Shown here: positions 47,093-58,831 of the stretch, piece by piece | How the letters are laid out: each line of letters opens with the position of its first letter | Numbering within the stretch: position 1 is the first letter of the stretch | Assembly (NCBI GenBank): GCA_022113835.1 | Contig: JAILWY010000028.1 | Span: 4,030,001 to 4,094,000, forward strand | Direction of reading: 5' to 3' | Length of the DNA: 64,000 nucleotides | DNA from: Atopsyche davidsoni | Taxonomy: Eukaryota; Arthropoda; Insecta; Trichoptera; Hydrobiosidae | The notes under the pieces: generated by a model | What the model was told of the DNA's origin: nothing | Database searches by the model: none | Seen by the model: only the letters and a program-made list of their open reading frames with translations | Translations under genes and position numbers: made by a program

Positions 47093-47930
47093 TGATTAAA
47101 TAATAGTGCAACATGTGATTAAAAAAGATATTTATTCAATGCTGTGAATCGATCGTCTGAAACGCATTGCATACAAATAATTCCGCAATAGAATTGTGAT
47201 TTCCAGTATTATTACAGCACTTGGGTAATACTTGATCGCAATAACTCTGCGATTCGGAGGGCTGACAGAGGCACCTGTCTCTCTGTCTCCCTCCCACTTT
47301 TCCGTCCCTTAAAAACATAATAATGTCCTTTATTCTACAAACATCTGGCACCCTCCCGCGTCTCGCTCTCTATAGAGATGTCTCGCTCTCTCCCTTGAGG
47401 CGCGATTCCCAAACTATTTTCACGATTGACCTTAAATTTTTCAATATCAAACATATGAATAATAAACGCAAAGCAAACATGCTGCCTCTTGACTAACTTG
47501 ATTGTTTATAAATAAAATATTAAAAAATCTAGGGTATTAAGCCGCATCCGAATTTATTCAGTTTCAGCATTGCAGCTCCGGCTGAATTGCGACAATTTGA
47601 AATATGGCAAAAAAATATTTGCACATATTTCGAGTCACTGTACTTTGATGCCATAAAGCGTTTTTTGTTTCTTGGTCTATTTATTTTATACGGTTGATAA
47701 ATTTTATTTATTATTATTATTAAAATATATTTTGGGGGCCGCTGCCCGAGCAGACAGGCAGTCTTTACATAACGCCTGAAAAATGTTTATAGTCCTTAAG
47801 GGGGGGCGGAGCTGAGTTTACGAGGGCCGCTTTATATCACCGCACTGCCTCGGCCGTTTGCTCTGACTGTGCGCCCGTCGACTATCAAACTTAGCATTTC
47901 GCCGCTCGAGGTGTATCATGCGTTCCTATG
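47093..47930. other. Intronic sequence between Helitron and mariner
   Basis: No gene. 47340-47400 has repeated TCTCGCTCTCT units. Around 47740-47920 the sequence is more GC-rich. Confidence 0.35.
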
Positions 47931-47934
47931 TGTT

Positions 47935-48839
47935 AAGCCGCGTTTTTCGGGACTCGCCAAAACCTCGCTGGAGCGCACGCAAAGCTTCTACCCTTCATTA
48001 TAAAACGTAGACTATCGTCATTTACTAGCTTCGCATTTTTGGCATGAAACCATTCGTCCGACCGCTTTTCCGCTTCATCGAAATTGGCCATGTGTATCCC
48101 AGCCAAGCCGTGCGCCATCGACTGGAACAAGTGATAATCGGAAGGGGCCAGGTCTGGTAGATACGGCGGATGCGGTAGTAGATCCCGTTTCAGCGTTTTA
48201 ATGGTGTCCAGGTCGATGGCAATATGTCATTAGTTCGGATCTCGTATCCCCTCGTTGTCGGTAGCGATGCCCATTGACAGTTTCAGCAGCTCATAGTTCA
48301 CAATTCCTTTTCGGTCCCACCAAAAGCAGTGCATATAGCATTTGACCGTGCCGTCGGTTTTGATGCTTCTTCAAGTGAAAGCCCCGTTTTTGCATTTTTG
48401 GATTCTCGAAATATACCCACTTCTCATCTCTATTTCTTTCGTGCCGCAAAAGCAACATTTCGGAAGTGGTTTTTCGATGTTCCACTTGTCTCTCAGTCAA
48501 CTGATATTGTCCTTCCCTTTGATTTTTTCCCATGTCATGTAAACGTTTAGAAATACCTTGACGAGTCATGTTCAATGCCTCCGCAAGTTGATGTTGTGTT
48601 TGCGTATTATCATCATCCAAAAACGCTTGCAGATCGGAGTCTTCTATAATTTTTCTCTCAGTGTCGAAATCGCCACTCCTGAAGCGTTCAAACCAATTTC
48701 CCCATGTAGTTTTCCATGGTGCATATTTTCCGGAGGCCTCCCCAAGCAAATGACATGCTTCAGCAGCATTTTTTTGCAAGTCACCGCAGAAAAGCAAAGC
48801 TTCCCGCAAATACCGAGTTTTTGCCACGAAACTCGACAT
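47935..48839 (-). pseudogene. mariner transposase pseudogene
   Basis: Minus strand from MSSFVAKTRYLREALLF (48839). The helix-turn-helix region is preserved (QTQHQLAEALNMTRQGISKRL). The first catalytic Asp is in DEKWVYFENPK, though the preceding TG is replaced by R after a small deletion. After WDRKGIVNYELLK the frame breaks and stops, and the part carrying the second Asp (family motif HDNARPH) is missing. Reading resumes with LLPHPPYLPDLAPSDYHLFQ, which holds the third Asp, then the C-terminus (SMAHGLAG) with a diverged tail. Intact mariner transposases are about 345 aa; this copy is shorter and dead. I could not define its TIRs with confidence. Confidence 0.85.
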
Positions 48840-48948
48840 CTTCATTGTAAGCGTTGCAATATGATAATAATTAGACATGTATGTCGATTACACTTGACGT
48901 TAGCATCATCTATGTGTGAAAACTAAAAACACAGTAGCATACCTAGTA

Positions 48949-49368
48949 TCTATAATAATAATATCCATTGTGTGTATGTGTGTTTCATTTTTTGGTTCAC
49001 GATAGAATATCTTAAAAGATACAACGCTGATTTTTTGCATGTAAGTTCAGTGTGGCGAATTTCAAGACGATAGGATAATATTTTCATGCATAAACTAATT
49101 GAATAAAACTATAAAATATGCTTTAGCGAGTTTCAATATGTACGAATTATAGAATTCCGTTGTTCACCGCGAGAATTTCAAATGTAGAACTTTTCAAATA
49201 AAGAACAGTGATGCGTTGTTTTTGACACAAATGTCAAGCAATTGGAATTGGAAGGAAAACGTGAGCAGTGTCTTTTTAAAATTCGAGTACCCAGCTATTC
49301 GAGTATTCAGCCAAACACTATTGCATCGTTCATCGAATACGTCACTCTGTGATGGGCAACATTTCTAG
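48949..49368 (+). mobile_element. Helitron-like non-autonomous element, copy C
   Basis: Starts TCTATAATAATAATATCC after an A and ends AACATTTCTAG before a T. Hairpin CGTCAC/GTGATG lies near the end. 420 bp; it aligns with copies A, B and D (GCATGTAAGTTCAGT, CCAGCTATTCGAGTATTCAG). No ORF. Confidence 0.75.
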
Positions 49369-50406
49369 TATTGTATATATATATATAGCACGCATATGAG
49401 TAGGTCGGATGCCTATCGGTAATATATTGATAGAATGGAGGGAGGTGCTCTTGGGTGCTCTTGGGTGCTCGGGGGTGTTCGGGGGCTTGTGAGGCTTTAC
49501 GCGTGCTCAGCAGGAGCCTCCCCCGGCACTTAAGGCAGTCGTTCAAACAGCCGTAAACTCCGCGACTCCGGAGCCGCCCGCGGAGCTTCGAGCACCGATG
49601 GGCATTTGTGAACATTCGATGGATCCGCATTTCAGCGAAGGTTTATTGCATACCCAATAGTCAATTATTCGATGAGAAAAATCCTCGAAATGTTACACAA
49701 CTCGTGGCGCCCCATTTTTTGCCTCTACCTTAGCGAGAATTTCGATCGGTACATGCAAGTGTCAAACCATTGTTACATACTATAAATCTTCATATTGCAC
49801 TCATCAAACATTAATATGAATGCATAATTTTACATTTAAAAAGTCAAACAACAGCAGAGAGAAGAAAAATGTATAGAAAAATCACCATATTTGCTAAGCA
49901 ATTTAAACGAGTTTTATCATTGTTGCAAGTCACTTAGCAGTCAGGTGGCATCGATTGCTATCGTCTAAATTTTATAATATTACTGTAACAAAATAACCGA
50001 AGAAAATTTTACTATTTTACTTGATAATAATAAATAAAAAAAATTTTTAAAAAGATATCGCCCCGCAGTCACGCGCGATCCGAAACACATAATCAAAGAG
50101 CAGATTCCGGGCGGCGGGAGATCGTAAAGCGACTCGCTCATTGGTCGGGTCGCGTGCCCTGGCAGCCATCTTGCCCCGAGGGCCATCGAGTGGCAACACT
50201 CGACGGCAGAAAAATTCAGATTTACTTTTATTGATATGGCAACACTCCCCGCGTGTCGACGGGCTGGGAGCTCCGGGCTCTCTGGAGAAGTAGGCCCTAT
50301 CAAGTGCGCTCATAAAAGTTAAGCATACAATAAAATATGCTCATATGGATATATATATAATATATATATATATATATAGAAAAATAAAAAATAATATATA
50401 TATATA
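49369..50406. other. Intronic sequence with a GC-rich patch
   Basis: 49440-49600 and 50050-50290 are GC-rich, with GTGCTCTTGGG units near 49446. No exon signals seen. An (AT)n cluster at 50350-50406 leads into the next transposon. Confidence 0.35.
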
Positions 50407-52610
50407 TTAGGGTGTCCCTTATATGACCAAAAAAATTTTTTTTTCAAATTTCGAAATGCATACCCTCTACATTTTTTACTAATGCTATAAGATACTCAAA
50501 TATAAAATTTCATCTTTCTAGAAAAATTGCAACTAGTGCCGACCGAGCTTCAAAGTTTAGTAAAAAACGTGTTTTGTCTTGATATTTCGGTCTGGTATAA
50601 AATCATTATAAATGCAATAAATTAAGTGAATAATAGTAAAAATTCAATTAAATGAACATTAATCTTTAATCAAAAACATAAAGTAATAACAATCAGTCAG
50701 GGTAACTTTTTTATAGAGTTGTTTTTTTACAGTCCGGATACAATTTTCTATGTTCCTGGACACAGCGCAGCAAGAACTGTTTTTGTTCTTCTTCAGCCGC
50801 GATAAGTCCGTTAAAATCTTGCATCATTTTAACAGCCCTTTCAGCAGTATCATTCACAACCCTCAAATAACTTATTTTTCTTTTAGCTTCCACAAAAGCA
50901 CTATTATTATTCCAAGAAGATACATCTTCCTTTAGAAAACTGTCGTCGATCTGCAGTCGTGATAAAAATTGTTTGCTCTTTTCCGATACGAAATCATCCA
51001 GTGTTTTACAAACATAAGCAAACATCTTGTAGAGTCTTTTTGTCCTTCGCAGTTATTCTGCATTGTGACTGAAGTAAACACATTTTTAAAGAATAGATCG
51101 CTCTCGCCATCCAGCGTGCCTGATGCATGGCTTTGGGGGGCTTAGTTTTAATTTTTCCTCTGTGTCTCCTCCCAAAAATATTACGCACAGTTCGACCAAT
51201 TTGCGGTAGTCATCTCTTACATAACCTTTGTCTAATTCTGCCTTATAAAATATTAAAAAAGCTTGAATGTCTGTCTCGGCAACACGTTGTTTTACGAAAT
51301 TAAGAGATGGTTCAATGTTACTAGCGTCGATGTTTTTCCAATTTTCTCTGAACTTTTTAAACATTGGAGTATCTGGGCTACTAGTAATTTACTTAATTTT
51401 GCTTTCAAAGACAGCTTTTAGGACCAATTCATAAACATGATGACGACAGACGAGCAGCAATTCTCTTCCTAAAATTTCTCCAAAATAGCACAAGCTCCAT
51501 TGAAACGGCCAATATTGAAAGCTGTTGTGTCGCAGCACATTATTTGTACTTTATCGTGAAGGTTCTAGTCAAAGAGAGCTGTTGAGACAGCCTTACCTTG
51601 ATGTTTTTCAGAAGAATGTTCTAGTTTTGGCACTGCAAGAAGCTGTTCCTTATCGTCAAACGAAGCAATAACTGGCAAGCGTTCTTCTTTAGAACTTCGT
51701 ACATCTAACCCGGGTAATAGTTTTCCATCCCAATGGACTGTGACTACGTCGGGTACATTACTTCCAAAGAAGTCAGATTTTATTGCTTCTGCCCTTGATT
51801 TTCTAGTTTCAGCAGCTAGTGGTTATCTTTGTCTTACAACCCTTTTTCTCTTCTTCCAATCGTCGTTGTTTAGATCTATCTTCTTTTTCCGACAATTTTT
51901 TATCAACACCACCTAAGCATCCTGGTCGATCTGGCTCTCCCTGTTTCATTAAAAATAATTTATCTTACTCTATTTTCATTCTCTCAAAAGCATCAGCATG
52001 TGCAATATCAAATAAATTATCAAGATCAATTTTGAAATTGTTCTCACGGCTCTTGAACGTAACCTGAGTTTTCTTACAATTTTTTTTGCAACTCTCTCCA
52101 AACATGATATAAATCAACAAGTTTCTTCACGCAGTTAGGATATGCCCTTGTTGGAATTCTTGCTTTTTCCCAATATATGATGCACTCCCTAATCACAAGA
52201 TTTGCACTTTCACTAACAATCAGTTTAACCTCACGAATATTGTAAAATAGGACCGAGGGAATTTGTCGATTAGATGGTAATTTTGCACCATTTATTTGAT
52301 ATCTAGGCAAACCGATAAGGAAATTATTTTGTTTATCACTCCGTAATTCCACCGACATGTTAACGCACTAAACAATGGAGCACTACTAATCTCAAAAATC
52401 ACGTATGAAATGACAAATAAAACATGCAGTTACAAGTCACAGCGCAGTACTTACGCAACTTGTATGGACAAGTTAAAATCGCAAGTCGGCACGGGTTACC
52501 GTTTATAAATCGAACTAATATTTTTTTCTAGACAATATAGGGTTATTACTAAACTTTTAAGAAGGTATGCGTAAAAAAATATTGAACTTGAATTTTAAGG
52601 GACACCCTAA
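50407..52610 (-). mobile_element. 2.2-kb DNA transposon of unassigned superfamily
   Basis: The ends are exact 15-bp inverted repeats TTAGGGTGTCCCTTA (50407-50421 and 52596-52610). Subterminal GCATACC/GGTATGC repeats lie at about 50460 and 52566. It sits inside an (AT)n tract, so the target duplication, perhaps TA, cannot be measured. The whole interior is one decayed minus-strand transposase-like gene, listed separately. I recognise the protein as a type found widely in arthropod genomes but cannot assign its superfamily. Confidence 0.75.
50711..52358 (-). pseudogene. Decayed transposase-like gene of the 50.4-52.6 kb element
   Basis: Minus strand from ATG at 52358 (MSVELRSDKQNN) to about 50711 (LYPDCKKTTL). 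The frame is interrupted by at least three frameshifts and three stops. Visible blocks in order: IGLPRYQINGAKLPSNRQ; CVKKLVDLYHVWRELQK; DLDNLFDIAHADAFERMK; FLMKQGEPDRPGCLGG with a charged helix; VVTVHWDGKLLPGLDV; LPVIASFDDKEQLLAVPKL; MCCDTTAFNIGRFNGAC; LLLVCRHHVYELVLKAVFES; HQARWMARAIYSLKM; VNDTAERAVKMMQDFNGLIA; EEQKQFLLRCVQ. The order strand-Asp (HWDGKLLP), CCDTT, RHH is suggestive of an RNase-H-like DDE fold, but that is inference. It would total about 540 aa. Nothing else is encoded in the element. Confidence 0.7.
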
Positions 52611-53999
52611 TATATATATATCACGAGCGTAATAGAAATTATTCACGTCTCAGTTTCCATGCAAAGTGCAAAAATATTTCTTAGTGCAAGCAATGCTTGT
52701 TCGGTGTAGAATATTATTCATTAAGGTATGCGTTTTATATTTTAATGCATTGCATGTTTTATGTGAATGCTTCACTCAGAAATGCGGCAATAGTGACAAT
52801 AGTAATTGTGTTGTACGTAGATTCAATATTTTCTAAGGAGCTCTGAACGATCCAATATATGAAAAACACTTGTCGGTTATGAAAAAGTATTATTTTTTAT
52901 TATTCGCGTGGGATTCTTTCGGGGGTGTTTGATTTTATTGGTAAATAAAGTCGAATGGGGGTCGAAATTTACACACGAAGCGCTTTTATTGTCGAGGTTT
53001 AACTTTATTTTTTTTATATGCGCTTAGACGCCGAATATGAAAGATCTAGGAAATGAAATGATTTGGATAATTCCTCTTTGGAGATTTCGATCCAAAATCT
53101 TGGTCTATATAGCTTACCTGAAAAAAGAAGTTATTTTCAACTTTAAACAATTTTTAAAACTGTCGATGTAGAAGTTATAAAGATACAGATTCAACTAAAA
53201 TATATTAAAACATTTATAATTTTTATAAATCGTGATTTTCTACCGACACAAATATTTAATTATGCAAAGAAGCATTAAATAATTTTTAACATTTAAATTT
53301 TATTGCAGTTTCATTGATAGATTGAATCAGTGAATGATATTAATCTTAATATGTACGATAATAATAAATATTTAATTGTATAGGGGATGTTAAATCAATT
53401 AAGAGAAAATGTCTATTTTTCGAGCGAGTAGTTAATTTTACCTTGTATAGTTAAATCAACCAATTCATAGTTCGTCTATAATTAGCAAAAATAATTAGCT
53501 AAGATTGTTTTTAATATCTAGTACTTACACACATATAAATCATCCAAGTTCTTGCCATAAAATGCTTAGGGCATTTACCATATAATTCTTGGCTACCCCC
53601 ACAAAAACAACAGCTGTAACACCCCAAAAATCCCTTCCAAATTATTTTGTAGGGAGCTAAACGCCTTCGACTCCGACACCCCAAGTATTTAAGCCGCCGA
53701 CTTACCCTCTGAGCTAAACACTTCCCCAATCATCACACGCAGCAGTGGCTTGCACTGAAATCTATACAGCATACTTTAATTCAACATATCAAATAATTAC
53801 AAAATATACAAAAAAAATGACAGTAATGAGATATTTATTTATATAGCTGCCTACACGCAACGCAACTATTAACTAGAAACTAGTACCCGTTTGCGGACTT
53901 CTGTCTGAAGTCGGGGCGCATATCAATACGTTTTTGAATGTGTTTACTCTAATAGCGGCAGAAAGTAATTTTATTCTTTAGGTTTACAGCTCGAAATGT
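52611..53999. other. Intronic AT-rich sequence; MITE end near 53848
   Basis: No gene. AGCTGCCTACACGCAACGCA at 53849 is another of the scattered MITE ends. 53560-53740 is slightly richer in GC but has no splice-supported exon. Confidence 0.35.
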
Positions 54000-54460
54000 T
54001 TGTTTAGGACTCGTCAACGTTACTTCTACCAATACTGTCCAGTGATTCTGAACAAAGTGACATGATAGTCAGCGAATGATAATCATCCAATTATTGAACA
54101 ATTTTTAGGACAAAGTGGTGTTGTTGTGATGCCGAGTAATCCGAAAAGTGTGTATGGAGTAAAGTGGTTCAACTTTTTATAGGAAACGATTTATTTGACT
54201 ACATGCAAATCAAAGAGTGTATAGACTAGATTTCACACACACGAATCAGTTTAGTCAATTTGGTTACCCGCTTAAAATATAAATATAATACAAGCTATTG
54301 TGTAACAATAACATTTAATTTACTAACAAAAATTTCATAATTAACTCGGAGTTGCTAAACGGAAGAAAAAAAAATCAAAAAGTGCAAATCAAAGAGTGTA
54401 TAGACTAGATTTCACACGCGCAATTTTACGCGAATTTTGCATATTTTTTATTATGTATGC
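54000..54460 (-). repeat. Dispersed repeat R2, copy 2 (inverted)
   Basis: Reverse-complement relative of 30590-30990, with shared TCTACCAATACTGTCCAGTG and TATAGACTAGATTTCACAC (twice). Similar length and order; noncoding. Confidence 0.65.
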
Positions 54461-54496
54461 GATTTAGTTAATAGTGTTCTCTATCGTGTTGCTTAC

Positions 54497-54640
54497 TTAA
54501 GCTGTCTACACATAATGCGCCACAACTGAAATTGACCAATAATGTGTTTCATGTAGTAATCATTACAAATGAGATGCTATTGGACTATTGACCGTTCTGT
54601 TTTAAGGCTGTGTAACTACACGTGTAGGCTGCTTTTTTAT
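54497..54640. mobile_element. Short MITE with GCTGTCTACAC-type TIRs
   Basis: The left end is AAGCTGTCTACACATAATGC and the right end read inward is AAGCAGCCTACACGTGTAGT. The TIRs are imperfect over about 16 bases and the element is about 140 bp. Further ends of this type follow at 54675, 54851 and 54970, so several degenerate copies are clustered here. Confidence 0.5.
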
Positions 54641-55010
54641 CTTGCTTGGAAACACATAACTGACAGTAAATTGCGTAGGCCGCTTTGGGCAAAACTATAG
54701 AATAAAATTGGTTATTCTATATGATGCTACTTAAAAACGCTATTGTATCGAAAGCTGTTAACCGATTTTAACTGATCAATAGCATCCACTTATTTTCAAA
54801 TATTAAACAACGCAAAAAGCACGCTATCGGTCCGTTCTGCTGTACAGTTGAGACGCTACATGTGTAGGTCGCTTTACGCATATACCAGTGAATATCGGCG
54901 AAATCTCACAAAAACTACTGGTTATGGCTACACCATTGTTCAATTTGTTGAACAAGAGGGCAATTTGTTGCTACGCGTGTGGAGCGCTTTAAATATATGG
55001 TTATAACGAT

Positions 55011-55345
55011 ATGCTGCGAAAATTTTTGGGCTCAGAGTTGCAGGAGTTTCAAGGTTTCAATCAATTGAAGCAGTTAACGAATCATTCCCTAATAAGGTCA
55101 TTCCGCGTAGAGGTAACATCAAGAAGCCCCGACCTTAGCCCTCTTGACTATTTCGTATGGGGATACCTTAAAAGTAGGGTTTATGAGAATAATCCGACGG
55201 ATCTAACGGAATTGAAACAAAGCATCAGGTCAGAAATGGCAGCAATGTGTGTTATCGGCAATCTTCGTTTCAGATTAGAAGAGTGCCATCAGCGCGTAAC
55301 GGCCACCATTTGGATAACATCATCTTTTCGAAATAATTTTCCATT
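55011..55345 (+). pseudogene. Tc1/mariner-like transposase C-terminal fragment
   Basis: The reading contains RSPDLSPLDYFVWGYLKSRV, then YENNPTDLTELKQSI. This is the motif around the third catalytic Asp (SPxDY/F) in a group of insect Tc1/mariner-related transposases usually reading RSPDLTPLDFFLWGYLKDRVY. The tail RFRLEECHQR also fits. The N-terminal three-quarters is absent, so this is a 5'-truncated relic. A differing sequence precedes the motif, so the junction is close to 55100. Confidence 0.75.
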
Positions 55346-55554
55346 TTGTATTCTTATAATCAGCAATAAAAAAAATACTTATTACAAGTAGTTTTTGTTT
55401 TGCTGAATTAACAAATACCCGATACTCTGTCTGGACACCCAGTATAACAGAGGAAGCTATTGGCTGTCTTGCTGAAGGCCTCTACATACTAAAAAACGCA
55501 AATAGGACTAAGTCGGTGTGTAGCCAGCTTTAGTGGACGATATAGACTGATTCA

Positions 55555-56085
55555 CAAAAAAATTTAAATTCAAAAAGTTAGATACATCCCTTCTTCCGAA
55601 CAGAATATTTTTTCATTTCATGTAAATATACTTTTAATATGATAAATATGCGTTTTTCCGATTGAAGTGTAGGAATTTGTAGATTCGTCATATCCCTGTT
55701 CTATGAGTCCTAAACGTTTAAAAGTATTTTTTTCAATTGGAATTAGAAGGTTAAATATAAACCCTGTGCGATTTATTGTTTTTAAAATTTAAAAAAATAT
55801 ATATGTTTAACAAACTTTGGTTTTGAAAAGTCGTCATTTTATCCGATTTTTCAACATTTTCATGGTTTTATTTTACCCTGAAAATGGACGTTAATTAAAT
55901 AATAAAAAATATGTTAATCTAATTTATAGTTTTTTTGATGCTTTATAAAAAAATCAGCGTTCGGTTTAGAAAAATAAAGTGATAATTAAATAAATAAAAT
56001 GACACGATTTCGCCAGGTGAAACGGTCCTTTTTTTTTGTTAGACATGGACACCGAGCGAGGTTAGGTAGCAATACCCTTAAAAAT
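55555..56085 (-). repeat. Dispersed repeat R1, copy 3 (inverted, partial)
   Basis: Reverse complement of the left half of R1. It shares AGTTAGATACATCCCTTCT, CAAACTTTGGTTTTGAAAAG and TGACACGATTTCGCCAGGTG. It ends near GAGGTTAGGTAGCAATA. It lacks the right half of the 1.1-kb copies. Confidence 0.7.
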
Positions 56086-57640
56086 ACGTCGCAAAAGAAG
56101 CAGATATCGGTTGGGGCAGCGTCGGTGGGATTATAGTTCAGTACTGGGCGGCTGTGCCCGCCACAGCCCGCCGCTGCCGAAGCAGAGAAGTCCGCACTGA
56201 CACCCATCGATTACAAAGAAACCGCGCCGGCCCGGAGGCGAGGGCGTGGCCCCGCGAGGCCCGCCCCCTGCGCGCGCACCCCGCACCCCGCACCCCAAAA
56301 CCCGCACCCCGCACCCCACACCCTGCACCCCCATGGAAATATCAAAAAAATACACCCAACGCTCACCCAAAGAACAATAACTGCTCATTCATACATGCAC
56401 TACTCCTAACAAACCCGGCGGCGGCACAAAATTATCAACCATCACCGACCGCGTAAAAACATAAAAAAATTAAAAACGCTTTGGCACTATTGACTGATTA
56501 ATATCAAAACAATAGCTGACGCTATATTTTACGGTTGTCGGTAGTATCGCAGCTCGTGTAGGCCGCTTCGACCGGATTAGGTGGCCCTCCCTCTGAATCG
56601 CGTTCTCCCCTTCTGCTTTCTCTCCCATGAAGACATTTAACTTTTCGCCGTTGCCGTGGACAGAGATGGATTCGGCCAATAATGCCCGGTTTAAATCTTG
56701 CCTTGGTAAAGTGCCGCATGCACTGCATGCCCCTCGCAAATAATTGCGCCGAACACGCGAGTCTTGATCGTTTGTCTACTGTACATGAAACAGATTTCTA
56801 TTCTATATTTATAGTCGTTGTTACTAAAATCTATAGGGATTTCACTCATTGCACGTATTCACGCGTCCAACTCAACGATAAATTTTTAAAAAATTGTAAA
56901 GTATTATAATTCATCGCACAAATATAATTTTTTCCAATAAATACTGTTTTATGGTACAAAGGTATTGCAAGGAATGTGTTATAATTAATCCAACAAACCT
57001 AGCAATAGAAAAATATAAACATTAGGAGGGAGAGCGCTCACAAGGAGTAATGCTAGTAATCTTCTAGATTATTGGCTGTTCTTATTTGTTGTTTTAATAT
57101 CTCATCTGCTGATAGAATAGATGTCATAATTAACGGCTGCTTTAATACACGATATCGATCTTGTCACCACTGGCGACTGGGAGAGGTGAAGAGGACGTTG
57201 CTTCTTGGGGAAATCCCTTTGTAGTCCTGTCTCGCTCGCCACACCGTCCCCGTGAGCTGAAGCTGCCTACACACGGCACAGAGCTACCGACAACTGATAA
57301 TCAGACAAGTGACTGATAATTTCACAACAGACTGGTAATTTACCGATAGCTCTCGTTTCGTTTTTTTTTTTTTTTTTGTGTCGTTACTTGCGATTGGATC
57401 AAGCATCCTACACACGCGGCGTTACAATAGTGATTATCAATTTTCCAAAAAACCCACACACAATTAGACGCCATTGCCTGTTTGCTGTGCGTTACAGCGT
57501 GTTTACTAATGTAAAGCTGTCTACACATGTAGTGACACAGCAGAATGTAACTAGGTAATAGCATCGTTTGAGAGTTGTTCGTGCTATAATACTTGTCTAT
57601 TGAGTCAGTGCGTGTGTGTGCGTATAATTGGTAATGCACC
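56086..57640. other. Intronic; GC-rich patch and MITE ends
   Basis: No gene. 56110-56330 is GC-rich with a CCCGCACCCCGCACC minisatellite near 56270. MITE-end motifs: 56549 (GTGTAGGCCGCTT), 57262 (AGCTGCCTACACACGGCA), 57402 (AAGCATCCTACACACGCG) and 57511 (AAGCTGTCTACACATGTAGT). Confidence 0.4.
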
Positions 57641-57654
57641 TAATCATTGTGTTT

Positions 57655-57945
57655 TAAAATTGACTTAATCATTATCATACTGGTTTTATTGATTGATAAT
57701 GATTAAGTACACTTTTTCAAATATTAAAAATTGATTAAAGAAACTCAGAAAAATATCAACGTGATTTGTGTGCATTAACAATTATACCAACGAATCACTT
57801 GTACAAAACAATCACATCCTATAAGTGAAACAACGTACTTATTATGCTAATTAAATATTGTGTGACATGCAATACTACCTGTAAAAACTTGCATGGCCGG
57901 CGCATTACCAATTATACCAACAAATCACTAGGCAAAGTCGTACTT
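57655..57945 (-). repeat. Degenerate tRNA-Thr-derived element pieces
   Basis: AGAAAAATATCAACGTGATTTGTGTG joins directly to ATTATACCAACGAATCAC, so the middle of the tRNA core is deleted. A second piece at 57890-57930 repeats ATTATACCAACAAATCAC. No intact B box. Confidence 0.5.
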
Positions 57946-58375
57946 CCTGTGTAAAAATTAATAATATTTGTTTTTAAATATAGTTTCTCTGTTCGGTTGT
58001 CGGAGGTGTCGCACCCTGTGCAGGCAGCTCGCACCCAGGGCGCCGCCCCGACAGCAGGGGTGGCCGGAGTGATTTACTCGCCGAAGGCAGCGCCCGCACT
58101 GTATAAGTCAGCCCCGCCGCCCCTGGATCAATTATAAGACACCCTAATGCACTGGCGCCTGCTGCCTACACGTGTTCTCACACATCCTCCTTCCCGCTGC
58201 CACTCGAGCTGTGAACTGTGCAACTACCATGATAGAAATAATTTAAGCACACAAAGCTAGACACATATGATTTATTTGAAATCTTCAGGTGCCTCTACTC
58301 AGATATCTCTCTAAGCATATATAGTATTTAAACAGAGCCAATTCATGGTTTTTTCTTAGGGATACTAGTGTAGTG
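57946..58375. other. Intronic sequence with GC-rich patch and MITE ends
   Basis: 58000-58210 is GC-rich and carries GTGCAGGCAGCTCGC (58014) and CTGCCTACACGTGTT (58162), relatives of the scattered MITE ends. Positions 58368-58375 are the left copy of the hAT target duplication. No exon seen. Confidence 0.35.
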
Positions 58376-58604
58376 CAGTGGTTCCCAACCCTATGCCCGC
58401 GGGCACCATGGCGCCCGCCGGCCGTTTTACGTGTGCCCGCCGCTGTGTTATGAAAATGTTATGAAAAAAATTATATTTAGTAATTCAACAGATAAATATA
58501 TTAATATTATCAAAATATCATTGCTTTTGAAAAAATAAATGGTGCCCGCCACCAGATCGGCATTTAAAATGTGCTCTAGGGTGCGAAAAGGTTGGGGACC
58601 CCTG
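58376..58604. mobile_element. hAT MITE with perfect 8-bp TSD
   Basis: GTGTAGTG flanks both sides (58368-58375 and 58605-58612). The ends are CAGTGGTTCCCAACC and, read inward, CAGGGGTCCCCAACC, 13 of 15 identical. 229 bp, no ORF. It is a textbook hAT non-autonomous element; exact TSD and near-intact TIRs suggest a fairly recent insertion. Confidence 0.93.
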
Positions 58605-58793
58605 GTGTAGTGGGTATATATTTTAAAAATATTTAATTAAACTCACAATCAGGCAGTTTTATATATTATATATTCTATATAAGCGAGCAGTTTCATTCTT
58701 CGTCTCCTCAAGACCTCAGAGTAAATTTGTAACGATTTGTTTTCATTATCACTGATGCGGCTGCCTCTTTAACCTTGGACAACTATTATTAAA

Positions 58794-58798
<5 letters not shown>

Positions 58799-58830
<32 letters not shown>
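58799..58830. repeat. (AT)n microsatellite
   Basis: About 15 AT dinucleotides, uninterrupted. Confidence 0.9.

Positions 58831-58831
<1 letters not shown>

Noticed and set aside
53511..53729. 72-codon minus-strand frame rich in Cys
   Set aside because: No recognised domain, no splice signals, and located in intronic repeat DNA.
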